Below, one piece after another: positions 37,713-47,104 of a stretch of 64,000 nucleotides of DNA. A program made the position numbers and the translations under genes. The DNA lies in NCBI GenBank assembly GCA_965212165.1, contig OZ243096.1:3038001-3102000 (forward strand), read 5' to 3'. Origin of the DNA: RHLJ01 sp965212165. Lineage in GTDB: Bacteria; Bacteroidota; Rhodothermia; Balneolales; Balneolaceae. Numbering within the stretch: position 1 is the first letter of the stretch; the number at the start of each line of letters is the position of its first letter. The notes beneath the pieces are model-generated. The model ran no database searches and had not been told where the DNA came from. It saw nothing but the letters and a program-made list of their open reading frames with translations.

Positions 37713-40091
37713 TTAATTGGCATTTATTACAGTCTGACCTAGAGTAGGAATTCCATCTGCCACAGCTTTCACAACTATATTCCCAGAAGTTTCTCCAACC
37801 TGAATCAATATAGTTGCAATACCCGCTTCAGCATTTATCGGGTTTTCTCCTACTATTTTTGCATCACCTTGAATTTCAAATCGCAAACTATTTGTAGCCG
37901 TTGGCACTATTGTACCATTTTCATCAACTATGTGAGCATACACGAAAATAGCATCATTAACACCTGCCACAACTTCTTTACCGCTAATGTCTACTTTCAT
38001 CGAAATTGAAGTAGGTTGACCAGGTGTAGTTCTTTCATGTGTTGCTACTACCTTACCATTAATATATGCTTCTGCCTTTAACGTACCTGGCATAAAACTT
38101 GGATTAAAAGTGAATGGAGGGTGATTAATATTACTGGATATTCGGTTTATATCTGGCTTTTGCCTGCCAATTTCTTGCCCATTCAATGATAAAACTACTT
38201 CATCTGCGTTACTGAACACTCTTACTTCAGTAAACTCTGGGTCACTCCAATAGTTAGCAATATAAACCATTGGTCCATTGAACTCTGGAGTATCAATGGC
38301 AAGGTTTGGGGTAGCCTGACTTTGATAAAAGTAATATGCAAACTTTGGAATTCGAAAAATATCACTTATCCCTGAGGCTTCAAGATCCGGTGCATACCCT
38401 CTATTGTAGTCGAACATAACCCAATTTGCATCTCCAAAAGAACCCCCTTTATGGTTTGAGTTATGAGCTTCCTGAAAGTTCAATGCCTGCTGTGCTAAAC
38501 GCCGCTGCCCATCACCTCTAAGTTGGCGTGAGTTTCTTTCTTCTTCTTTAAGATTTTCAAAAGCAGTCTGATTAAATCCTGCGTTTTGTGCATAATACTC
38601 CCAATCGCCATATTCAGAAATAAATAGAGGCTTATCTTTTTTATAGTCGCTCCAATATAAAGGCGGTTTTGAGTGTTGTCTTGCAGGAATAAAAATATCA
38701 TACGATGAATCGATCCAGCCGCTAGTATAAACATCACTAATTGGTAATTCTTCAATTACTGTTGAATGTGCTAGAGTCATAAACTCATCCGGCATCCCAG
38801 ATTCATTTAATGAGGCTTCCCAAATTATTATACTTGGATGATTTCGGTCTCTTCGTATCATCTTTCGGATATCATACAATGCTCTTTCTTGAAATGTATC
38901 ATTACCAAAGAATTGCCAGCCTGGTATTGCATCCATAAAAAGTATTCCAAGTTCATCACAAGCATCTAGAAAAGCGGGATCAGGGGGATAATGAGCGGTT
39001 CTAATAAAGTTAAATCCAGCTTCTTTAATCTTATATGCATCTCTATACTGCGCCTCATTCGAAAGTGCATAACCAAGGTAAGGGTATTCTTGATGACGAT
39101 TTGTACCTCTTAGATATAATTTTTCTCCATTAAGAGTAAACTGATTGTTTTCATCAAAACCAAAGGTTCTAATTCCAATTCTTTGTTCATAATTATCAAT
39201 CATACCAGATTCATCTAATAATTGAACTTCAAGACTATATAACGTTGGAGAATTAGGTGACCAAAGTTTTGGGTTTTTAACCTTAATCTCATCAATATGA
39301 ATTAAATTGGAGAATTCTTTAACCTGAATTTTAGATTCTTTATTCGAAACCTGAACTCCATGTTGATCTCTGAGTATTACGTTTAGGATACCTGAACTAT
39401 TTACATCTCTTCCATTCTCAATATCCGTTTGAACAATAACCGTAGCTTCTTCATTATTAACATTTTTAAAATGAACGAATACACCTCCAGCAGCAGTACG
39501 ATTTGCTAGAATAGGATTTGAAATTCTAAGCTGATCTTTAATTATTAAATAAGCATCTCTATAAATACCGCCGTAATAATTAAAATCTAAATCTGCGATT
39601 GGCTTACCAAGTGGTATCTCTGGATTGTCTTCGTTATTTACTTTTAGTAGAAGTACATTTTCATCTTCAAAATTAGCATAATTTGAGATGTCAACCACAA
39701 ATGGTAGATAACCTCCCGCATTGTAATGCACCTTTTCACCATTTAAATAGACTTCCGTTTCGTGCATAACGGCCTCAAATTTCAGAGATATATGCTTTCC
39801 ATTTACATTAGAATCTAGATTAAAGTATTTCCTATAGTAACTTGTTCCTTGCCATTGCTGGTCTTCAATAACTAGTGGTTCAATGTTAACTGTATGAGGT
39901 AAAATTATCGCTTCCCAAGCTAGCTCATTATTCTTATCGGTTAATTCACTAACTGATAAATCATCATCAATATCTTTAACAAATTCCCAATCTGAATTAA
40001 ATAATTTAGTGTGTTTTACTCGACTATCTTTATGGTCATTTGTGCACCCTAAAAAAAGAACAATAGCTAATAAGTAATATATTTTATTCAT
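37713..40091 (-). CDS. GH2 beta-galactosidase, lipoprotein
   Basis: 792 residues with a lipoprotein signal (FLGCTN, Cys16), so surface- or periplasm-anchored. Domains: GH2 sugar-binding jelly roll (about 30-190), immunoglobulin-like domain (about 200-300), TIM barrel with acid/base Glu430 (LNESG) and nucleophile Glu493 (ISEYGDW), and C-terminal DUF4982-like and Ig-like domains. Probably releases galactose from galacto-oligosaccharides made by the GH53 enzyme. First gene of the operon, behind a perfect palindromic operator. Confidence 0.92.
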   Translation of the reverse strand: MNKIYYLLAIVLFLGCTNDHKDSRVKHTKLFNSDWEFVKDIDDDLSVSELTDKNNELAWEAIILPHTVNIEPLVIEDQQWQGTSYYRKYFNLDSNVNGKHISLKFEAVMHETEVYLNGEKVHYNAGGYLPFVVDISNYANFEDENVLLLKVNNEDNPEIPLGKPIADLDFNYYGGIYRDAYLIIKDQLRISNPILANRTAAGGVFVHFKNVNNEEATVIVQTDIENGRDVNSSGILNVILRDQHGVQVSNKESKIQVKEFSNLIHIDEIKVKNPKLWSPNSPTLYSLEVQLLDESGMIDNYEQRIGIRTFGFDENNQFTLNGEKLYLRGTNRHQEYPYLGYALSNEAQYRDAYKIKEAGFNFIRTAHYPPDPAFLDACDELGILFMDAIPGWQFFGNDTFQERALYDIRKMIRRDRNHPSIIIWEASLNESGMPDEFMTLAHSTVIEELPISDVYTSGWIDSSYDIFIPARQHSKPPLYWSDYKKDKPLFISEYGDWEYYAQNAGFNQTAFENLKEEERNSRQLRGDGQRRLAQQALNFQEAHNSNHKGGSFGDANWVMFDYNRGYAPDLEASGISDIFRIPKFAYYFYQSQATPNLAIDTPEFNGPMVYIANYWSDPEFTEVRVFSNADEVVLSLNGQEIGRQKPDINRISSNINHPPFTFNPSFMPGTLKAEAYINGKVVATHERTTPGQPTSISMKVDISGKEVVAGVNDAIFVYAHIVDENGTIVPTATNSLRFEIQGDAKIVGENPINAEAGIATILIQVGETSGNIVVKAVADGIPTLGQTVINAN

Positions 40092-40258
40092 ATATCCATC
40101 AGTTAAAAATTATAGTTTTATTTAGTTCATTGTTCGAAATCATATATGTCACACATTTTCTAGTAATCAGAGTGTGTAATTGTTAAACTAGAAGGATAAG
40201 TTGTTTACAGACTCAGTATTTCTAGACCTAATTTCAATAAACAAAAAAACGGTATCTA

Positions 40259-40284
40259 TAATAATGTTAACGTTAACATTATTA
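40259..40284. promoter_or_regulatory. LacI-type operator of the galactan operon (perfect 26-bp palindrome)
   Basis: A perfect 26-bp palindrome centred on CpG, core GTTAACGTTAAC at 40266-40277, about 180 bp upstream of the GH2 start and just after the lacI stop. The CG centre and AT-rich arms are typical of LacI/GalR operators. Two closely related sites precede lacI and the SGNH gene. Confidence 0.85.
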
Positions 40285-40338
40285 ATATAAGAATTGAATA
40301 ATTAGTGTCAAATAATTTTATGAGTAAAGCTTTTTCAA

Positions 40339-41364
40339 TTAAACGTCATGAATCCCACATGATTCTCGAACAATTAATTTCGTCTTCATGTATATGTTTT
40401 CAGTAGGCTCTGAATCATTTTCAATGAGGCTAATTAGTTTTTTAGCGGCTCTAACACCCATTTGGTAGGCAGGTTGCTCTATAGTTGTTAGAGGAATGGG
40501 CATCAATTCTGACCTTATATCATCACTAAAACCTACAATTGCAATATCCTCTGGGATTGTTAGACCAGCTTCGTTAATTGCTCTAATGGCTCCAAATGCA
40601 ACAGGATCATTTACAGCTACTATAGCTTCAGGTCGTTTATCTGTTTTTTCTTCTAATAATTGTTTCATAGCATGATACCCACCATCTTCTCGAAAACCAC
40701 TTGTCTGAACAAGTGACTCATCAAATGATATCCCACTTTCTTCTAAAGCATCTTTATATCCACGATATCTTTCTCTACTAATTGATAAATTACTTGAACC
40801 CGCTAAGTGGGCGATTCTTTTATATCCATGATCGATTAAATGTTTGGTAATCAAATGTGAACTTAGTCGATCGTTTACACAAACACAGCTTGCTCCAATA
40901 TTTTCAACGCAACGATCAAAAAAGACCATTTTTGTTCCAGAATCAATTAACCCTTTATAGTATTCATCTTGATCAGAATCCTCAGCACAAGAAATAAGAA
41001 TTCCATCTACCCTTCTTGATCTTAATGCTTCAATAACATCCTTCTCTCTTTCAAATTTTTCTGCAGAGTTAGTTAAAAATAAATGATAATTATTCTCATA
41101 TATAACCGATTCGATTCCACTTATTACTTGTGAAAAAAACATGTGATGTATTTCTGGAATTACTACTCCAATGGTGTTCGTTTTTTGAGATAATAAACTT
41201 TTTGCAATGTGATTAGGGGTATATCCTAATTCACTTGCTTTCTCTTTTATTTTCTTCTTGGTGTGATTGCTGACTTTATCACTATCATTCATAGCTCTCG
41301 AAACAGTCATTGTAGACACTCCAAGTGCTTTCGCAATTTGCTTTAGCGTTACTTCTGATCCCAA
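40339..41364 (-). CDS. LacI/GalR-family transcriptional regulator of the galactan locus
   Basis: 341 residues with an intact head: VTLKQIAKALGVSTMTVSRA at 5-24, hinge AKSLLSQKTNTIG, then a sugar-binding sensor domain. It lies directly upstream of the GH2 operon with the palindromic operator between them and another operator in front of itself, implying autoregulation. About half of the sensor-domain residues match the degenerate paralogue at 35456-36505, so both may bind the same sugar. Confidence 0.92.
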   Translation of the reverse strand: MGSEVTLKQIAKALGVSTMTVSRAMNDSDKVSNHTKKKIKEKASELGYTPNHIAKSLLSQKTNTIGVVIPEIHHMFFSQVISGIESVIYENNYHLFLTNSAEKFEREKDVIEALRSRRVDGILISCAEDSDQDEYYKGLIDSGTKMVFFDRCVENIGASCVCVNDRLSSHLITKHLIDHGYKRIAHLAGSSNLSISRERYRGYKDALEESGISFDESLVQTSGFREDGGYHAMKQLLEEKTDKRPEAIVAVNDPVAFGAIRAINEAGLTIPEDIAIVGFSDDIRSELMPIPLTTIEQPAYQMGVRAAKKLISLIENDSEPTENIYMKTKLIVRESCGIHDV

Positions 41365-41416
41365 TATTTTCTAAATCTTATTCGATTAACTATTAATTCT
41401 GATAAATCTATTACTT

Positions 41417-41434
41417 TTTGTTATCGCTAACAAA
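41417..41434. promoter_or_regulatory. LacI-type operator upstream of lacI (autoregulation)
   Basis: TTTGTTATCGCTAACAAA, an 18-bp palindrome with a single mismatched pair and a CG centre; core GTTATCGCTAAC at 41420-41431, 53-70 bp before the lacI start. It matches the operon operator at 10 of 12 core bases. Confidence 0.7.
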
Positions 41435-41460
41435 TTGAGAGATAAATGACGTACCTAAGT

Positions 41461-42192
41461 TTATTCCAAATACATTTTTAAAAAATCTGCCCATTTACGA
41501 TATCCTGCTTCTGTTAAATGAACCCCATCATTCGTTAGATTACTCTCAAGATACCCCTCACTATTTGCCATAGCTTCAAATGTATCTAGAACTTTATACC
41601 CCTTATTTTGAAAAGATCTAATTTCTTGATTTATACTTGCTAAGCGGTTTGTCATTTCATGCTCCTTTTCAAGAGGCATTATTGTTTGTACATAGATTTC
41701 AGACTCTGCCAAAGCTTCAAATAGAGTTGAAGCAATTAAATCAATACTCTCACCAACTTCTTCAACTGAAAAATCTGTCCAAAGATCATTTGTTCCAATC
41801 ATTATAAATACACTTTTGGGTTTTGCGCATATAATTTCACCAAGCCGAGCTAATACACCCTGCGTATTATCTCCTGAAATACCTCTATTTATTACTCCCT
41901 CAATATCTAGCCTTGTTGACCAATTTCCACCTTGTTCAGTTAAGCTATTCCCAATCATCACAATGTTATTAGAAAAGATAGAATCTTGTTTAAATTCTTC
42001 TATTCGATTAGGATAGTGTGTCTTTGTCCAATCAGAATGTGATTCTATAATAATACTAACAGGAGGATAAGGTTGAATAGTACAACTCCCAATTATTGGT
42101 TCTATATCATTTTTTTTAATTCTTTTTTCAGAACAAGCAAAGAGTATTAAAAATAAAACGATAGGTATTATAAATGCGGTGAATCTATTCAT
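41461..42192 (-). CDS. SGNH/GDSL hydrolase, lipoprotein
   Basis: 243 residues with a lipoprotein signal (LFACSE, Cys20). SGNH blocks: block I GNSLTEQG (catalytic Ser), block II Gly in ISGDNTQG, block III IGTNDLW, block V DGVHLTEAGY. Probably an esterase that deacetylates carbohydrate, which fits a pectic galactan locus since pectin side chains are often acetylated. An operator matching that of the galactan operon lies 60 bp upstream. Confidence 0.88.
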   Translation of the reverse strand: MNRFTAFIIPIVLFLILFACSEKRIKKNDIEPIIGSCTIQPYPPVSIIIESHSDWTKTHYPNRIEEFKQDSIFSNNIVMIGNSLTEQGGNWSTRLDIEGVINRGISGDNTQGVLARLGEIICAKPKSVFIMIGTNDLWTDFSVEEVGESIDLIASTLFEALAESEIYVQTIMPLEKEHEMTNRLASINQEIRSFQNKGYKVLDTFEAMANSEGYLESNLTNDGVHLTEAGYRKWADFLKMYLE

Positions 42193-42251
42193 GAACTAAA
42201 CGCAATTATTTAATGGATTTGATTTCTAAAGCAATGTACCTAATCCAATGG

Positions 42252-42263
42252 GTAAACGTTAAC
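42252..42263. promoter_or_regulatory. LacI-type operator upstream of the SGNH hydrolase
   Basis: GTAAACGTTAAC, one mismatch from the perfect operon core GTTAACGTTAAC, same CG centre. It lies 60 bp before the SGNH start codon, a position overlapping the likely promoter. Confidence 0.7.
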
Positions 42264-42350
42264 GTATTGAACTTTACAAATTAGGAATGAATCAGTCTTG
42301 GGTTACGAAAGATTTATCTAAGTGATAAATACATATTCGTTTATTTATTA

Positions 42351-43838
42351 TTAATTATATAAAGTATTAGCATATCCCCCTTTCTTCAAAATTGGTATAA
42401 ACCGGATAGTAAAATTTGTTCCATTTTTTGAATTACTTTTGATATCTAAACTACCCTCTAGTTGACTAACGAACGCCTCTATTAAAGAATGCCCTAAGGA
42501 ATCGTCAGAATCGTTAAATTCATCTACATCAAATCCCACTCCATTATCTTGTATTGAAAACACAATCTCATTATCAATTTTTTTCAATGAAATTTTTAAT
42601 TCAGGCTCTATAACACCTTTAAACGCATATTTTAATGCATTTGTGGATAATTCATTGATTAGAAGACCGATTGGAACTGCTTGATTAATACTTAAACTCA
42701 CATTTTCCAAATCGTATATCAAGTTAACTTTTACTTCGATTTCATTATCATACATAGATGCTAAGCTATCAACATGAGTTTTGATACTATCACTTATTGA
42801 AATAGATCTGAAATCACCTGTTTTATATAATTGTTCATGAATATTAGCTATAGATTTTATTCGATTTACACTTTTAGTAAGTTCATTAATTTCATTGGTA
42901 TTTTCACTCGTAAAGGCTTGAAGTTCTAACATCCCCGAAATTATCGCTAAGTTATTTTTTACTCTGTGATGAACTTCTCCTAATAGAACTTCTTTTTCTT
43001 CTAAATTATCTTTAAGTAATTGCTCTTTTTGTTTTGCCTCTGTTATATCAATGGCTGCACTAATGATGGTTTTATCTCCAATTGGGCCAGAGTGGAATTG
43101 CCATATTAATATTTCCCCATCACTATTTTTTATATTCCAAATACCTTCATTATGTACGCCCTTAAGATTATTTAATTCCTCTATAGATTCTTTGGAGGGC
43201 TCAAGTTCTCCTCTATAAACTTTTCTTGACCATTCTTCTATTGTTGGCATATCATTAATTGTATAACCAGTTAATCTTATCCATTCATCACTAAGGGCTA
43301 ACACCTTCCCATCTTTGTGAATCATTGTTGGAATTGGAGAATACTTAACAGTTTGACTAAATTTTCTTCTCTCCAAAGACGAATATTGTTTTAATTTCTT
43401 GTTCTTTAGCTCCAGCTCATTTTTAATTTGTTCTATTTCTGTAACGTTTCGTAGCATTACGTAAATTAAGTTATCCTGAATATGATGAGCAGAGCATTCA
43501 TAGGTACCTGCTACCATATCGTTAGAATATTCAACCAATCCCAAATTTATGCTTCCACCTTCTGCTACTACTTTGAAATAGGTTTCAATTACTTGTACGC
43601 CTACTTCATGTTGATATGCTTCTGGTGCTACTTCAATAATTCTTTTTCCAAAAACCTCTTCTTTAGTTTTTCTCATTTCATACAAAAGCATCTTATTCAT
43701 AAATACATATCGAATACTTTCTAGGTCATTAATATCAGGAATTTGAAAAATGCCAACACCAATTGATAAATCATCAAACGTCTTGATGAGTAAATCTAAG
43801 CTTAGTAGATTTTCATTTTTTAGGGTAGTTTTATTCAT
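42351..43838 (-). CDS. PAS-domain sensor histidine kinase (HisKA_2 type)
   Basis: 495 residues without membrane spans. Two PAS-like domains (about 12-135 and 160-270, the second with GYTINDMPTIEEW), then a HisKA_2 dimerisation domain with EVHHRVKNNLAIISGMLELQ and a HATPase with LINELSTNALKYAF and QDNGVGFD. HisKA_2 kinases often act in light- or stress-response pathways with a receiver protein encoded elsewhere; no partner is adjacent. Transcribed alone. Confidence 0.9.
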   Translation of the reverse strand: MNKTTLKNENLLSLDLLIKTFDDLSIGVGIFQIPDINDLESIRYVFMNKMLLYEMRKTKEEVFGKRIIEVAPEAYQHEVGVQVIETYFKVVAEGGSINLGLVEYSNDMVAGTYECSAHHIQDNLIYVMLRNVTEIEQIKNELELKNKKLKQYSSLERRKFSQTVKYSPIPTMIHKDGKVLALSDEWIRLTGYTINDMPTIEEWSRKVYRGELEPSKESIEELNNLKGVHNEGIWNIKNSDGEILIWQFHSGPIGDKTIISAAIDITEAKQKEQLLKDNLEEKEVLLGEVHHRVKNNLAIISGMLELQAFTSENTNEINELTKSVNRIKSIANIHEQLYKTGDFRSISISDSIKTHVDSLASMYDNEIEVKVNLIYDLENVSLSINQAVPIGLLINELSTNALKYAFKGVIEPELKISLKKIDNEIVFSIQDNGVGFDVDEFNDSDDSLGHSLIEAFVSQLEGSLDIKSNSKNGTNFTIRFIPILKKGGYANTLYN

Positions 43839-44192
43839 AGTATATGATTCCCATAGACATTAATTATGTCAGCTTAATATTGTGCTCATCTTACCAATTA
43901 TTTAGGTTATCACTAACATAAATTAAAAGAACTATAATTAAAATTGCCGCGATTACTTGAAAATATCTCTCCATTATATCTCAAAAACTGTGTTGACCAT
44001 CGACACTTATTTCAATCGTATGTATTCACTATTACCCCCATGCTAAAGTGTCTAGTTAATAGAGTGGTTATTAATATAGGCTCTTTAAAATGAATATTAT
44101 ATGAAGTGTAATGGTAGCCGATTAAAAGCTAAAAGAACAAATGTTTTGAAAATGGATAATTTATCCCAAAACAGTGAAGTGAAACCCAGTGA
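43839..44192. other. Intergenic region between histidine kinase and HTH fragment
   Basis: 354 bp, AT-rich. Near 44152-44207 a 17-codon frame (MDNLSQNSEVKPSDCYS) ends in TGA where the HTH frame begins one base out of phase, which suggests a decayed 5' part of that gene. It otherwise holds the kinase promoter on the minus strand. Confidence 0.35.
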
Positions 44193-44387
44193 TTGTTACA
44201 GCTGAATAGTACCTCTATTAAGACTCAGCAGAGCAAACCGAAGAAATTATCTCGTGAGCATCAGGCTATGAAATACAGAAAATTATTAGACTCCGGTAAG
44301 GTCAAAACCCGAGCTGAGCTTGCAAGAAAATTTGGGGTGAGTCGGGCTTGGGTTACTAAGGTTTTGAGTACTTATTCAGAGAAATAA
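44193..44387 (+). CDS. Small HTH protein/fragment, paralogue of 30349-30702
   Basis: 64 residues from a TTG codon with no ATG in front. A Lys-rich linker (KPKKLSREHQ) leads into RKLLDSGKVKTRAELARKFG and GVSRAWVTKVL, a helix-turn-helix of the recombinase/resolvase C-terminal kind. The copy at 30.3 kb has the same linker and spacing. Both are likely 3' remnants of the same gene family; here the upstream part is out of frame. Confidence 0.5.
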   Translation: MLQLNSTSIKTQQSKPKKLSREHQAMKYRKLLDSGKVKTRAELARKFGVSRAWVTKVLSTYSEK

Positions 44388-44466
44388 TAATAAGGTCGGA
44401 TTATTAGCCTAACATTTCGTTAATTCAATACCTGTAGTACTTATTAATCACTTTTTATTATTTGTA

Positions 44467-45255
44467 ATGAATCATAAAACCTTCGAAAAAGATTTCCTAG
44501 AGTTTAAAAACGAGCTATTGTCATTCATATACAGAATGGTAACAAATCGACAGGATGCAGAAGATATTGTTCAGGATACATACATTAAAGCATCTTCACA
44601 GCTTGATAGATATGATGAAGAAAAAGCAAGCCTTAAAACCTGGGTATTTACTATATCATTAAACACTGCCCGAAACCATTTATCAAAAATGAAAAGATGG
44701 GGTGAAAACGATCTAACGACTTGTGAAAACCTACATTCAAATAGTCCAGATATGATGGCGGAAATTGGCGAAGTTTTTCAAAGCCGTCCGGATGCCCGCT
44801 TCGAAATGAAAGAACACCTGGATTATTGCTTTACCTGTATTACTAAAACTCTGGATTTGACCCAGCAAGTATGTCTGTTACTAAAAGAGGTGTATAGTTT
44901 TAAACAAAAAGAGATTGAAGCGATTACTGGATTGTCGGAAGGTAAAGTAAAACATGGTATCGCAGATGCCAGAAAAAATATGAAACGTATTTTTCGACAT
45001 CGATGTGCGCTGATCAATAAAGAAGGTGTTTGTAACCAATGCACCGCCTTAAATGGAATTTTTAATCCGGAACAGGATGCACACATAAAAGCCAATGAAC
45101 TTAAGCTATCTACTACCGAGGAACCCGAGGAATTACTGGATATCCGTTTGAAACTGGTCCAGAGTGTAGACCCTTTAAATGGCGCCAGTGGACTTCATAC
45201 TTTTTTCCTAGAAAACATACCTGATTGGGTCGTTATGGCCGAATCAAAAAAATAA
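44467..45255 (+). CDS. ECF-type sigma-70 factor with Cys-containing C-terminal extension
   Basis: 262 residues, longer than a standard ECF factor. Sigma region 2 at about 10-75 (MVTNRQDAEDIVQDTYIKAS), region 4 at about 120-172 (YSFKQKEIEAITGLSEGKVK), then an extension of about 90 residues with Cys180, Cys189 and Cys192 (CX8CX2C) preceded by His178. This could bind zinc or sense redox, or fold as a small regulatory domain; inference. No anti-sigma gene is adjacent. A SnoaL-like gene follows at 90 bp and may be a target. Confidence 0.88.
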   Translation: MNHKTFEKDFLEFKNELLSFIYRMVTNRQDAEDIVQDTYIKASSQLDRYDEEKASLKTWVFTISLNTARNHLSKMKRWGENDLTTCENLHSNSPDMMAEIGEVFQSRPDARFEMKEHLDYCFTCITKTLDLTQQVCLLLKEVYSFKQKEIEAITGLSEGKVKHGIADARKNMKRIFRHRCALINKEGVCNQCTALNGIFNPEQDAHIKANELKLSTTEEPEELLDIRLKLVQSVDPLNGASGLHTFFLENIPDWVVMAESKK

Positions 45256-45346
45256 TTTCAAATTCTCGTTCAAAAACTTCTGCTCATTTGTATAAGTAAT
45301 AGAACCGCAATCAAGCGGATGAATAACATTCAAAAAAACCTCTATT

Positions 45347-45715
45347 ATGAACAATGCAGAACAAGTTTGGAATCTTTATAACCAGTCTAATCAAAATCAA
45401 AATGACGACTGGAAAAACCTTCTTCATGATGACATCACTTTTACCGGTCCTGTCATGGCAGTATCAGGAAAGGAAGAATACATAAAAACAACGGTTGAAT
45501 TTATTGGGATGATCAGAGGCTATGAGCTTAAACGGTTTGTTTCCAGTGATTCTCTACTTGTAACCGAAGTTGAAGTTCAGATTGCTACTCCCTCCGACAC
45601 TGTAATTACGCTTGATATGTCTGAATTTTATGAAGTGACAGATAGTAAAATCAAATCCGTCAAAGTTCATTACGATGCCACTCAGTTTCGCAAAGAATTT
45701 GGGATCCCTTCATAA
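45347..45715 (+). CDS. SnoaL-like/NTF2-fold protein
   Basis: 122 residues. Pattern DDITFTGPVMAVSGKEEY and LDMSEFYEVTDSKIKSVKV is that of SnoaL-like NTF2-fold proteins. Clearly a paralogue of 46738-47103. Function unassigned; such proteins are often small ligand-binding or isomerase-like domains. Confidence 0.8.
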   Translation: MNNAEQVWNLYNQSNQNQNDDWKNLLHDDITFTGPVMAVSGKEEYIKTTVEFIGMIRGYELKRFVSSDSLLVTEVEVQIATPSDTVITLDMSEFYEVTDSKIKSVKVHYDATQFRKEFGIPS

Positions 45716-45764
45716 ATAGAACCATTATTTCAATTATTTCAATCTTAACATACATCGAATTATC

Positions 45765-46148
45765 ATGATTACAGATCAAGTTAAAAATATCCCGGCCGGA
45801 CTAGTAAAATACCTTGGTGAAGGTGAAATGGTTTTGCCTTCTTCAGAAACTATTCAATTTGAATTAGATTCCCTTTCCGACAATGCTTTGATAACTCTAC
45901 CAATTCTGAGAAAACGAATTGCTGAAAAGTTTCAAGTTACAACGGCTTGTCCGAAATCAACTCTTTTCACTTTACGATCAATGTTAGATGCATCAGATTC
46001 TGGTGCATGGAAAGTGATCAATGGAAAAGGAGAAATGATATCCAAAACTCAGGAAAACCAAGGACAAAAACTTATCAAAGCCGGTTATACACTGGTTGAA
46101 ACAGGTAAGAAGTGGAAGGTAGTTGGCTTCAAACAATATCTAAGTTAG
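45765..46148 (+). CDS. Conserved hypothetical protein
   Basis: 127 residues, cytoplasmic, no signal peptide. Contains one Cys in VTTACPKST and a C-terminal basic stretch KWKVVGFKQYLS. I do not recognise the family. 49 bp after the SnoaL-like gene, so probably cotranscribed with it; followed by a strong hairpin. Confidence 0.6.
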   Translation: MITDQVKNIPAGLVKYLGEGEMVLPSSETIQFELDSLSDNALITLPILRKRIAEKFQVTTACPKSTLFTLRSMLDASDSGAWKVINGKGEMISKTQENQGQKLIKAGYTLVETGKKWKVVGFKQYLS

Positions 46149-46163
46149 TTGACTAATACTCAT

Positions 46164-46203
46164 ATCAGTACAAAAGGGTAACATGCTACCATTTTGTACT
46201 GAT
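46164..46203. terminator. Long hairpin between convergent genes, probable bidirectional terminator
   Basis: Stem ATCAGTACAAAA/TTTTGTACTGAT (12 bp) plus GGTA/TACC with a six-base loop, lying exactly between the stops of a plus-strand and a minus-strand gene. It lacks a strong T-tail, so termination efficiency is uncertain. Confidence 0.6.
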
Positions 46204-46210
46204 TGATTGA

Positions 46211-46639
46211 TTAATCCTGGCTAGGGCTTTCAGTCAAGTGATCCCGCTCCAGTTTCTGCCTGATATTTGAGATTAATCCTTCTCTGTCAGTACGGGCAAG
46301 CTCAGTAAATTCTGGGGGAGATTCCGTTTCCGGATCATTTTGAGCACCCCATACAATCATTTCAATAAGTAATGGAAGTAAGCTAATCCCCTTTTGAGTG
46401 AGACTATATCGAATCCTGGATTTTTTAACGGTATCCTGACCTTTTGTTATAAAACCAGTTTCCTCAAGCATTCGCAATCGATCTCTAAGCACACTGGTTG
46501 AAACATTTTCTCCCGCATCTAGAAATTCATTGTAATGCCGTTTTCCCTTAAATAACAGGTCTCTCATAATGAGCAATGACCATTTATCACCAACATGTTC
46601 TAACGTAAAATTTATAGGGCAATGTGATCTTAGTTCCAT
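46211..46639 (-). CDS. HxlR-family transcriptional regulator
   Basis: 142 residues. Typical HxlR winged helix: CPINFTLEHVGDKWSLLIMR with the early Cys common in redox- or aldehyde-responsive members, and RLRMLEETGFITKG. The segment between this gene and the next is the shared promoter of the divergent SnoaL/SRPBCC/DoxX-like genes, which are likely its targets. Confidence 0.92.
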   Translation of the reverse strand: MELRSHCPINFTLEHVGDKWSLLIMRDLLFKGKRHYNEFLDAGENVSTSVLRDRLRMLEETGFITKGQDTVKKSRIRYSLTQKGISLLPLLIEMIVWGAQNDPETESPPEFTELARTDREGLISNIRQKLERDHLTESPSQD

Positions 46640-46737
46640 GTAATTAATATACTCTTTAAATTATTAACTTGCATTTTCAAAGTTATTTTGTAAATTAGCT
46701 TCGGAATCACAAGTTAAATATCATAACATATAGAATA

Positions 46738-47103
46738 ATGAAAAAATCACCAATGCAGATTGTACACGAAGGATTCGGAGGAGGTATGGCCTCCGGAACG
46801 GATTCATGGAAAGAATTCATCACAGATGACATCACCTTTGATGGTCCGGCTGCACAAGTCAGCGGACGAGATGCCTTTATCGAACTAAACGAAGGATTTA
46901 TGTCGATGGTAAGAGGGGCTAAAATGATAAAAGCCATGGAAGTTGATAATTACGTTATCACCCAGGTAGAAATAGATGTAGCCATGCCAACCGGTAAAAC
47001 AATCACCCTGGATATGAGTGAATGGTACGAAACAGAGAACGGAAAGATCAAAAGCATCAAGGTGTATTATGATGCCGAGGAATTCAGAAAAGAATCGAAA
47101 TAA
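46738..47103 (+). CDS. SnoaL-like/NTF2-fold protein (paralogue of 45347-45715)
   Basis: 121 residues. Same motif order as the paralogue: DDITFDGPAAQVSGRDAF and LDMSEWYETENGKIKSIKV. 98 bp from the divergent HxlR start. The stop at 47101-47103 is 1 bp from the next ATG. Confidence 0.82.
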   Translation: MKKSPMQIVHEGFGGGMASGTDSWKEFITDDITFDGPAAQVSGRDAFIELNEGFMSMVRGAKMIKAMEVDNYVITQVEIDVAMPTGKTITLDMSEWYETENGKIKSIKVYYDAEEFRKESK

Positions 47104-47104
47104 G

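Noticed and set aside
30700..43840. Polysaccharide utilisation locus with SusC/SusD
   Set aside because: No TonB-dependent SusC-like receptor or SusD-like lipoprotein is encoded in the region.
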